From positions 372,001 through 436,000 of the forward strand of contig NZ_FOOU01000003.1 in NCBI RefSeq assembly GCF_900113275.1: DNA of 64,000 bases, read 5' to 3'. The notes under the pieces are model-generated. The model was not told where the DNA came from and did not search any database. It saw nothing but the letters and a program-made list of their open reading frames with translations. The position numbers and the translations under genes are program-made. The stretch is from Neptunomonas qingdaonensis. GTDB lineage: Bacteria > Pseudomonadota > Gammaproteobacteria > Pseudomonadales > Balneatricaceae. Each line of letters opens with the position of its first letter. The first letter of the stretch is position 1. Positions 26,701 through 36,900 of the stretch are shown in pieces.

Positions 26701-28935
26701 ATGGATACTGGACTTCAGTCATTGGTCGCGTTGGCGCGATTTCATCAACTCCCTGCAGAAACAACCCAATTAGCTCATGAGTTTGGAACGCCGGGTGAAC
26801 TTTTTTCTGACACTGAGCTGCTAATTGCGGCTAAAGCACTTTCTTTAAAAGCCAAAAAACTATCCCTCGATTTTGCCAGTCTCAATAATGCGATGTTACC
26901 CGCGATTGCCAAAACAAAGGGGGGCGAGTACATCATACTGGCCCGTTTAGCATACCCTGAAGCTAACTCTTCTAAGCCAACGCCTAAGCCAAATCAGGGT
27001 AAGCCTCTTGCAACCGGTGTATTAATACATGATTTACGTAACGAATCTCCACAGTCGCTTTCGGCAGAGGAGTTTGCTGCATTATGGTCTGGTGACGTTA
27101 TTGCGCTGGTTAAACGACAAGGGTTAGGCGGGAGTCTACAACAAGCATTTAATATATCTTGGTTTATCCCTTCATTAGTTAAATACCGAAGGCTATTTGC
27201 TGAGGTTTTGCTAGCCTCGTTTTTTCTTCAGCTTTTTGCTTTAGTCACCCCGTTATTTTTCCAGGTCGTTATGGATAAGGTGTTGGTTCATCGCGGCTTT
27301 ACGACGTTGGATGTACTGGCTGTCGGTTTTTTTATTGTTGTTGTTTTTGAGGCTCTGTTAGGTGGCTTTCGTAACTATATTTTTAGTCATACAACCAATA
27401 GAGTTGATGTAGAGCTGGGTTCCCGCCTTTATCATCATTTGATGGCATTACCGTTAGCTTACTTTGAAGCACGACAGGTAGGACAAAATGTTGCGCGAGT
27501 CAGAGAGCTGGATACTATTCGTAACTTCATTACGGGTACAGCGCTGACGCTGGTTATTGACCTGCTTTTTGTTTTCGTTTTTTTAGGTGTGATGTGGTAC
27601 TACAGCCCGGCTCTGACATGGATTGTTTTGGGCAGTATCCCATTTTATGTAGTTCTCTCTCTATTTATTACGCCTATTTTACGTCGCAGACTCGATGAAA
27701 AATTTAAGCATGGGGCGGCAAATACAGCATTTTTGACCGAGTCTATCAGTGGTATCGGTACGGTAAAGTCCATGGCTGTTGAGCCTCAGATGCGGCGTAA
27801 GTTAGAAGATCATCTGTCTGATTATGTTCATGCCTCTTTTCGTAGCCAAAATCTGAACAACGTTGCAAATCAAATAGCCGGTTTAATCAATAAGTTAATG
27901 ACTCTCGGCATTATTTGGCTAGGTGCGCATCTTGTGATTGGCGGACAACTTTCGGTAGGCCAGCTTGTTGCCTTTAATATGCTGGCGGGTCGGGTGAGTG
28001 GTCCTATCCTGAAGTTAGTGCAACTGTGGCAGGATTTTCAACAAGCGGGTATCTCTATCGCCCGTTTGGGCGACATTCTTAATACACCCAAAGAGCCAGG
28101 CTTTAATCCCAACCGCTCTCAGTTACCTGCGTTGCAGGGCGCGGTATCTTTGGATCGTGTGCGTTTTCGATATAACACGGATGGCCCTGTTATTTTAGAT
28201 GAGTTTAGTTTACAAGCCCGCCCGGGAGAAGTTATTGGCATTGTTGGGCGCTCCGGTTCAGGAAAAAGTACGATCACTAAACTTATCCAACGCCTCTACA
28301 TTCCTGAATCAGGCCGGGTGTCTATTGATGGTGTGGATCTTTCTATGGTCGATACGACGTGGTTGCGTAAACAGATTGGTGTTGTACTGCAAGAAAACTT
28401 TCTATTTAACCGTACTATTCGTGAAAATATCGCGCTGTGCGAGCCGGCCACGTCGATGGAGCGTGTCATTGCAGCCGCCAGGATGTCAGGGGCACATGAG
28501 TTTATAGCCGAGCTTTCTGAAGGTTATGACACGCTTGTTGGTGAGCAGGGAAGCAACTTGTCGGGTGGTCAGCGGCAGCGGTTGGCGATCGCGCGTGCAC
28601 TGATTACTAATCCGCGCATCCTTATCTTTGATGAGGCAAGCAGTGCGCTGGATTACGAATCTGAACGCTTAATACAAGACAATATGGCAAGCATCTGTAA
28701 AAGCCGCAGTGTCTTTATGATTGCCCATCGCCTGAGTACGGTACGTCACTGTAATCGGATTATTGTGATGGAAAAAGGCCGCATCGTAGAACAAGGTAAT
28801 CACGAAGAGCTATTAGCATTAAACGGTTACTATGCCCGCTTACATAGCTATCAGGGTCATGCGCCTAATTTGCAGTCGGTAGATGCACGCGTACGCAATC
28901 AGGTTGCACCTGAAGTTACGCGGGAGGGCGCATAA
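26701..28935 (+). CDS. Type I secretion ABC transporter/permease (HlyB-like)
   Basis: A 744-residue inner-membrane exporter. The N-terminal C39-like domain (about residues 1-135) lacks the catalytic Cys, as in HlyB-type transporters of RTX proteins that keep their leader. A six-helix transmembrane domain spans about 160-440. The ATPase domain shows Walker A GRSGSGKST, signature LSGGQRQRL, Walker B ILIFDEASSALD and the switch His in MIAHRLSTV. It drives export of the downstream RTX protein together with the adaptor; the start of the adaptor gene overlaps its stop. No TolC gene is in the window, so the outer-membrane channel must be encoded elsewhere. Confidence 0.95.
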   Translation: MDTGLQSLVALARFHQLPAETTQLAHEFGTPGELFSDTELLIAAKALSLKAKKLSLDFASLNNAMLPAIAKTKGGEYIILARLAYPEANSSKPTPKPNQGKPLATGVLIHDLRNESPQSLSAEEFAALWSGDVIALVKRQGLGGSLQQAFNISWFIPSLVKYRRLFAEVLLASFFLQLFALVTPLFFQVVMDKVLVHRGFTTLDVLAVGFFIVVVFEALLGGFRNYIFSHTTNRVDVELGSRLYHHLMALPLAYFEARQVGQNVARVRELDTIRNFITGTALTLVIDLLFVFVFLGVMWYYSPALTWIVLGSIPFYVVLSLFITPILRRRLDEKFKHGAANTAFLTESISGIGTVKSMAVEPQMRRKLEDHLSDYVHASFRSQNLNNVANQIAGLINKLMTLGIIWLGAHLVIGGQLSVGQLVAFNMLAGRVSGPILKLVQLWQDFQQAGISIARLGDILNTPKEPGFNPNRSQLPALQGAVSLDRVRFRYNTDGPVILDEFSLQARPGEVIGIVGRSGSGKSTITKLIQRLYIPESGRVSIDGVDLSMVDTTWLRKQIGVVLQENFLFNRTIRENIALCEPATSMERVIAAARMSGAHEFIAELSEGYDTLVGEQGSNLSGGQRQRLAIARALITNPRILIFDEASSALDYESERLIQDNMASICKSRSVFMIAHRLSTVRHCNRIIVMEKGRIVEQGNHEELLALNGYYARLHSYQGHAPNLQSVDARVRNQVAPEVTREGA

Positions 28936-30350
28936 TGAATCTCTTCAATGCGTTTAAAGAGGCATGGCTTAACCGGGATCAATTGGGTGATAAACATAAC
29001 ATGCGGGAGCTGGCTGCTTTTCTGCCGGCGGCATTAGAAATACAGGAAACCCCGCCAAACCCGCTGGCTAAATGGATTGGTCGTAGTCTTATATTGTTAT
29101 TTTGTTTAGCACTACTTTGGGCATATTTTGGTGAAGTAAACATTGTCGCTACCGCAGAAGGGAAGATAATTCCTAGCTCACGTGTAAAAGTGATACAGCC
29201 GATTGAAAAAGCGCTTGTGAAACGAATATTAGTTAAGGAAGGACAAACGGTAGCCGAAGGTCAGCCTTTGATAGAGTTAGATCGTGTACTCACCGCTTCT
29301 GATGAAAAACGTCTTTTGGGCGACTTGCAGAGTGCACAGTTACTTCATGCTGTCAGCCAAACCTTGATGGGAATGTTAGATAAACCGGTCCTGAAACAGC
29401 GCCAACTGACGGCTAGCCAAGTGAGCTTAAGCGTCACGGATACTCTTACCACCTCAAAAGACCAGCGGCTACATAAACGTTTGCTATGGCAGCAATGGCA
29501 ACAATACCGGGCACAACTGCAAGCCTTTCAAAGCGCATTAAGTAAAACTAAAGCGGAGCAAGAGGGCACGCGCGCTATCATTAGTAAACTGACGCAAATA
29601 CTACCTATTATTACACGTCGTACCGCAAATTTAAAAAACCTCAACCGTAAGAAATATATTTCTGAAACCGAATATCTGGCATTAGAACAAGAACGTATAC
29701 AACAAACACAAGATTTAGTGGCAGAACGTCAGCGGCTTAAACAATTACAAGCGAGCGAATCAGAAATACAGCAGCAGATTAATGGGTATATGGCGCAAAC
29801 ACGTGCAACCCATTTAAACAGTATGGCTGAAACACAACAGCAGATTGCTGCCTTGCAGGAAGAGTTGGCAAAAGCAACCGATCTTGATGCCAAGCAAATT
29901 TTGTATTCACCCGTATCGGGTCAAGTGCAGGGTCTTGCTGTTAATACGGTCGGAGGTGTTGTCACTGAAGCCCAACAATTGATGTTAGTTGTTCCGGATG
30001 AAGAACATCTCTCGGTTGAGGTCTACCTGCAAAATAAAGATATTGGTTTCGTCCATGAAACCATGCCTGCTGAAGTAAAAATCCATACGTTTCCATTTAC
30101 TAAATACGGCATTATTGATGCAAAAGTTATTACCGTCTCTGATGATGCGAAGGTAGATGAGCAACAAGGACTGATTTATAGCATGCAGCTCATCATGGAT
30201 AAAAATACTATTTGGGTAGATGGAAAAAATGTGAAGTTAATTCCGGGTATGGCTGTGACGGCTGAAGTTAAAACAGGTAAGCGCAGGATAATAGAATTTT
30301 TCTTAGCACCATTATTACGTTATGGCCAGGAAGGGCTGAGGGAGCGATAA
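28935..30350 (+). CDS. Type I secretion periplasmic adaptor (HlyD-like)
   Basis: A 471-residue membrane fusion protein. It has a short cytoplasmic N-terminus, one transmembrane helix (about residues 50-70), a lipoyl-like half (VKVIQPIEKALVKRILVKEG) and long coiled coils (about 150-330). The second lipoyl half is ILYSPVSGQVQGL, followed by the C-terminal barrel. It links the ABC exporter to TolC. It overlaps the transporter stop by one base. Confidence 0.94.
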   Translation: MNLFNAFKEAWLNRDQLGDKHNMRELAAFLPAALEIQETPPNPLAKWIGRSLILLFCLALLWAYFGEVNIVATAEGKIIPSSRVKVIQPIEKALVKRILVKEGQTVAEGQPLIELDRVLTASDEKRLLGDLQSAQLLHAVSQTLMGMLDKPVLKQRQLTASQVSLSVTDTLTTSKDQRLHKRLLWQQWQQYRAQLQAFQSALSKTKAEQEGTRAIISKLTQILPIITRRTANLKNLNRKKYISETEYLALEQERIQQTQDLVAERQRLKQLQASESEIQQQINGYMAQTRATHLNSMAETQQQIAALQEELAKATDLDAKQILYSPVSGQVQGLAVNTVGGVVTEAQQLMLVVPDEEHLSVEVYLQNKDIGFVHETMPAEVKIHTFPFTKYGIIDAKVITVSDDAKVDEQQGLIYSMQLIMDKNTIWVDGKNVKLIPGMAVTAEVKTGKRRIIEFFLAPLLRYGQEGLRER

Positions 30351-30351
30351 C

Positions 30352-30966
30352 ATGATCGGCCTATTATTTATAATACCGCTAGCGATTTATTATTGGGTGG
30401 TGTCAACAATAGCAAAAGGTACGTTTCGTTGGGCGCGTAACCGCGGAAAAAATCCTTGGCTATGGTCCTCATTAATGGCGGTTGCTTTACTGGCTCCTGT
30501 TTTTTGGGATTTTATACCTATTCATGTATTGCATAAATATAAGTGTGAAACCGAAGCCGGTTTTACTGTGTATAAAACCCCTGAGCAATGGAAGGCGGAG
30601 AACCCTGGGGTAGCCAACACATTGGTGCCTACCGTTAATCCCAAAATCATGAGAAATGGAGATGTGGTAAACCTTGAAATGAATCAGCGTTTTATATGGG
30701 AAATTGAGTCTAACCAACCTGTTTGGCATATCTTATATAAAAAAGAAGATCGGATAGTAGATATAAAAAACAAGGAGGTAGTAGCTAAAAGGGTCGACTT
30801 TAGGGCTGAGATACGATCGTTAATGCACAGTACTAACATTCGTCTACAAGACTATAAAATATGGATGGGAACAGGCCTTTGTTCGAGAAGTGATAAGTCC
30901 TCGTGGTTAGTAAATGGTGAATCATTTCTTTCATTTGAGTCGTTAATTAAGAATTTAAAGGATTAA
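30352..30966 (+). CDS. Uncharacterised membrane-anchored protein of the RTX secretion locus
   Basis: A 204-residue protein with hydrophobic segments at about residues 1-22 and 40-58, then a soluble domain. The segment KCETEAGFTVYKTPEQWKA is its most distinctive part; two cysteines (in YKCET and GLCSR) could form a disulfide in the periplasm. I do not assign a function. It begins two bases after the adaptor stop and ends three bases before the RTX gene, so it is locked into the secretion operon and may assist folding, export or surface handling of the substrate. An immunity or chaperone role is speculative. Confidence 0.8.
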   Translation: MIGLLFIIPLAIYYWVVSTIAKGTFRWARNRGKNPWLWSSLMAVALLAPVFWDFIPIHVLHKYKCETEAGFTVYKTPEQWKAENPGVANTLVPTVNPKIMRNGDVVNLEMNQRFIWEIESNQPVWHILYKKEDRIVDIKNKEVVAKRVDFRAEIRSLMHSTNIRLQDYKIWMGTGLCSRSDKSSWLVNGESFLSFESLIKNLKD

Positions 30967-30969
30967 ATT

Positions 30970-33900
30970 ATGGACATTAAGACAGCATACAATCATGCAT
31001 TGTTAGCCGAAGCGGCTTATGCTGATTTATGGGATGAAGCTGCTAATAAAACAGTTACAAGTGTTGATAAAGTTAAAGCCGCTTTATTAGCCGTAACAAG
31101 TCCTCTTAGTGAAACCCAAATAGATGAGTTCTTAAATGACTGGGAAGTCGTGAGCCACCAGGCGAATACCGCATCAGGCTTTTCGGCTACTTTGTTTAAA
31201 AATAAACATACTCAAGAATATGTCTTTGCTAACAGAGGTACTGAACTAGAGACATTAAGTGAAAAATTAAACGATGTTTTATTCGCTGATCTGTTAGGCA
31301 TTGGGCGGTCGGGGATTGCGACTTCTCAAGCATTTGATATGTATCGTTATTTCAAAAAACTGCAAACGCCAGTGGGCATGCCTGTTGATTATTCATTTTT
31401 CGCAGACATACTAAAACTATCTATAGGGTTGTTCCCAGATGATGTTGGTATTGGTGCTCTAGCTAATGTGGATCAGGTTTCTACAGCAGGGCACAGTTTA
31501 GGCGGGCACTTGTCATCGCTACTCTCGATATTTTTTTCAGACACCGTTAATAACTTATCTACCTATAACGGAGCCGGATTGGGAGGAGGCGCATTAGAGG
31601 TTGTTGATAGGATACAGCAGTTGCTAGGTGGCGAAATGTTCTCTTTTTCAGAGGATGAAGGAGTCCAGTATTATGCCGAGGTGGGTAAGGAGTTAACAGC
31701 AGGACTTGGTGTTTCTATCGGTGATCCCACTCCCGTGTTTATAGAAGCGCAACCATTAGATTTTTTAAATCACAGCGTTAGTTTATTAGTAGACTCGTTA
31801 GCCGTATCTCAAATATTATCTTTGATAGACCCTACGCTTAACCAAAAGGGTATTAATAACTATCTGGAAATGGCGGCATCCAAACCAGCAGAAAGTTTAG
31901 AAAAAATAGTGAATGCGATAGGCGATTTGCTAGGAGACGGAGGAACTATTGTTTCAACAGATGACCGTGAAGAGTTGCATGCACGTATAAAATTAATTAC
32001 TGAAAAACTACTGATTCAACCCCATGTTGAAAACCCACAGCTCAAGCCAGAGTATCAAGGGCTAAGCATCGTTAACATAAACACGATTTCTGATGCAGCA
32101 GCTGATAATTCAACAGCAGGGCTTGCCTATCGCTATGCTTTAGACAACCTTAATCCATTTGCCGTTACGGGGAGTGAGTCGCTTTACAGCAAGCATAGTG
32201 ATTTAGCCGCAGAGAATTTTTCTGAGCAATACCTGCAAGACAGAGCTCAATTGCTAACCTATCTGAATATACAAAGAACGACAGATAATTCTGCGACGCT
32301 AATAGGCGCAGAGCTTTCTACTTATAAAGATTTTGATTCGGATACATTGGTACATGTTGCTGGAGCCTCTCATGCGGCGTCTATATCAAAACAATACCTG
32401 TTTGGCTCCAGTGATGCCGATACCCTTTCAGGGCTGGATAATGACGACCACCTTTTTGGTGGGGCTGATAACGATACCCTTAAAGGAAATGCAGGTCATG
32501 ATTATCTTGAAGGTGGCAAGGGTGCTGACCGCTTAGAAGGCGGTGATGATTTTGATACGTATTTTGCAGATGATTCCGATGTGATTTCTGATTCAGATCA
32601 TAAGGGCGCCGTTAGGCTTAACAATGTAGTACTTACCGGTGGTATCAGAAAAGAGGGAGATCCGGTCAATCAGTATACAAGCGCTGATGGTCAGTTTATC
32701 TATCTGCTTAATGAAGACAGACTGACTGTTAATGGCGGTTTAGTCATCGAGAACTACGATAAAAATAAACAATCGTTAAATATCACGCTCTCTGATATCA
32801 CACCTGTTTCATCTACTACTAACACAATCAGCCTGAGCAGTGATAAAGATAATACGTACATGACTGAGGATGAAGGCACGGCCGCCGATGAGCTGATTTT
32901 AGGGTTTGCGGGGGATGATGTGCTAGTTGGTAATGCAGGTGCTGACCACATTAAAGGTGGCACTGGTAACGATCAATTATGGGGTGGCGGATATAGTTCA
33001 AACTTCGGGATGGCTGATAGTGTAAACATTCTGGAAGGTGGTGCGGGTTATGATCACCTCTATGGTGGAGAAGGAGCCGATTATATGTTTGCTTCTTTAG
33101 CCGCGGATCTTCTGACGGTAGTGCAAAATGCAACCAATCTGGAAACATCCAAGGATGTTTTGTCAGGATTCGGCGGCGATGATTACATCGTAGGGAATAG
33201 TGGCAGAAACCTGATCCATGGTGGTGCCGGTAAAGATACTTTATATGGCGGGGCAGGGGATGACTTTATTACTGGAGATCTGGAGGCTGTAGGTTATGAC
33301 GATTGGGATATGCACTGGACAGAGGGACATCATACCATTGTGCGAGGAGTCATTTTTGATGATAGTCCACTATTGTCAGATGCCGATTATATTGATTTAG
33401 GCGATGGCAATGATGTTGGTAATGGCGGCGGTGGTAATGATCTCATCTTGGGCGGATTAGGTGATGATTATATTCTCGGTGACTCAATTGGTTTTAATTA
33501 TATTATTAAGTTTGCATTAGGGCGTGAAGAGACACCGCCGGTTTTTCGTTATGGCAATGACTTTATTGAAGCAGGTAAAGGTAATGATAAAGTGTATGGC
33601 TCAGCCGGAAGCGACGTTGTATATGGCGGCGAAGGTGATGATTATATCCATGGTGATGCCAGTGCTGAAAAAGATATCAATGGCATTGCTAACCTTGATT
33701 ATGAATACCATGGCAATGATGTCCTTTACGGTGACAGCGGCAACGACACGCTTATAGGTGGGGGTGGTAGTGACACCCTGTATGGAGGCGACGGTAACGA
33801 TAACTTGTCGGGTGGTAATGATGTGGATTACCTCTACGGCGGAGCAGGAACTGACACTCTTGATGGTGGCGAAGGAGCGACTTTTTCCGATGGTGGATCC

Positions 33901-36900
33901 GGTAGAGATGTATTTGTTTATCAGATAGGGGCTGAAACGCTAACCATTAATGATGTTGATAAATGGAACTCCATTAACGTTGTTGGCGAAGTAACGGGTA
34001 TTAACCTTGTCTTATCCAATGATAATTTAATTATAAAGTTTAACGGTAATTCAGAGAGCAATATTCTGATAACAAACATGGATCATAAATCGACATATGA
34101 TAGCGCGATTATAAACTCCATTTTTTATAATGGTATTAATCATACTATTACTGAGATTTTAAATGAGACAGATGTTATGGGCTCTGAAAAATCTGATGTG
34201 TTGAATACAATCGATGTAACCACATTCAGCTCGCAAAGCGAAGAGTCTGTTAATACTGCTGAGGATGTCTTATCAGATAGCCTTTCTGGCGAAAATACAT
34301 CGCTGGATATAGGAGGGGGTAGCGGCGGTGGATTTGAATATACGCCGGGTTTTGAGTTATATCAAAGCGGCTCTGTCTCAAATATCAATAGAGGTACTCG
34401 TTTTTATGGGTATGGCGGCGATGACATCATAAATGCTGGTAATGGTGACGATTTACTAGAGGGTGGTGATGGCGCGGATTCTCTTTATGGGGGAGGAGGA
34501 AACGACCGGATAGTCGGTGGGGCCCTTGACGGAAGTTCAGCAGAAGGCGACAACGATGTTGCTTATGGTGGCGCAGGGGACGATGTTGTCATAGGAGCAG
34601 CAGGAGATGACCGCCTGTATGGTGGTGAAGGTGACGACCAGCTTCAAGGGGATTTTTATTCCTATGGTGAAGCCCATCTACCTAGCGAGCAGCACGGAAA
34701 CGACTTCCTCTTTGGGGGAGCAGGGAACGATAAGCTCCTGGGGCACTCTGGTGACGATACGCTTTCAGGAGGCTATGGTACTGATGAACTGATCGGCGGT
34801 AATGGCAATGATGTTTTAAATGGGGGGCACGGAAGCGGAGATTTTTTGCAAGGAGATAGCGGCAATGACATCTACCTGTTTGCAAAAGGAGACGGAGATA
34901 CGTCAATTTATAATCTGGATTGGGGTGTCGATAGCGTTGATAAATTGGAGTTTGTTGGAGAGATAGGTGTCAATGACGTAAAAGTAACTCGGATTATGGA
35001 TCATTTGGTTTTCACCATAAATAGCACGGGTGAAGAGGTCACTATACTAGGACACTATAGAGACCAGTTTCGTGGATGGTCAGCAACGCCAGTAAAGTAT
35101 GCTAATGGCATTGATCAAGTCCAGTTTGCTGACGGCACTGTGTGGGATGCCAAGAATATTTTTCATGATCTTTTTACTACTATAGTGGGTATCGATGGGA
35201 ATAATACCCTCACCGGCGGTGATGGTAATAATGTGATTAGGGGCGGCTCAGGTAATGATTGGCTCATTGGTGGCCTCGGCAGTGATACCTTTCTATTTGG
35301 TTTAGGCGACGGCAATGACAAAATCACCTGGAAAGAAAAGTTTAGTTTTTATGAAGAGCAAGGCGCTGTTGAAACGCTTCAATTTTTAACAGGTATAACT
35401 GCCAGCGATATACGAGCTACCCGTGAAGGAGTGGGCCTTCTACTGACAGTCGTCTCTAGCGGTGAAACTGTCATGCTGGATAGTTACTTTGCCCCAGATG
35501 CTTTTGATCAAAATAGTATTTCAGTCGAGTTTGAAGACGGTTCTGTTTTTGATGGTGAAGTTCATTATGAAGGCGATGATTATTTAGTTGGAAGCCACTT
35601 AAGGGATGTCATCAGCGGCAAGGGAGGAGATGACCAGATCATGGGCGGTAAAGGTGATGATGATCTGAGTGGCGGAGAGGGTAATGATGAGCTTTACGGA
35701 GATAGTGGTAATGATGCGTTAAGTGGCGGGCTCGGCAATGATTATTTATCGGGCGGGAGTGGCGATGATCGCTTATGGGGTGGAGATGGCAATGATACGC
35801 TCCGCGGTGGCTCTGGAGATGATTTACTAGAGGGTGGCAATGGAGATGATGCATACGAGTATGGAAGAGCAGACGGGAATATAACCATTGTTGAAGAAAA
35901 TGGTTTAAATACAGAAGTTTTAAAATTTCTTGATGGTATTAAACCAGACGAATTGTTTTTAAAGCGTAATAGTGAAGATCTCCTTATAGACTTCCAAGGG
36001 AGCTCAATTGCAATCGATGGTTTCTTTGATTCTGGATTCAATATCACGTTTATGGATGGTACGGCCTGGAATGTAGAAGATGTCATTAATCATCTGGATG
36101 TTATTAATTATAAACCGCAAGCTAATGATGACAGCCTTTCTTATAGTATAAATTCTGGTGAAAGTACTAACATTGATGTTCAGGATATATTGGCTAACGA
36201 TACAGATTCTGATGGCGATACTTTGAATGTTATTTCTGTAAATTCACGTTCTGGAAGTGTTTCTTTAAACGAAGCGGGAAATAATATTCACTACATAGCG
36301 GATAACGATTATTCGGGCGATGCAAAAGTACATTACACTATTTCTGATGGAAATGGTGGGCTCTCTGATGGGACTATTGTTATCAGCGTTAAGAACGTGA
36401 TTAGCGGAACTGAACAGGCAGAGCAGTTAGTCGGAAATGGCCGGGCTGATTATATATACGGGTATGCCGGCAACGATGTCATATTTGCATTTAGCGGTGA
36501 CGATGAGCTTTACGGTGGTGCTGGTAATGATCAGCTTTATGGTGGGAATGGTTCCGGCAACGATAGCGGTGATGACCTTCTTATAGGGGGTGACGGTAAC
36601 GATACTCTCAGGGGGGAAGATGGACAAGACTTCTTGCAGGGAGGCGCTGGTAATGATCACTATTACTATAGCGCGGGTGATGGCGTAGATGTCATTGATA
36701 ATGCCGGAGGCGGCGCTGACTGGATTTTACTCAATGGGGGGATAACTCGTCAGCGGCTGTCGTTTTCGCAGTCGGGTGATGACCTGGTAATTCGCCTGGA
36801 TAATGATGAAAATCAGCAAATAACTGTGCTAAAGCATTTTTTAGGCGGGGACTATGCGATCAGTTATGTTCAACCTTCAGATGGTGGCTATGCGATCAGT

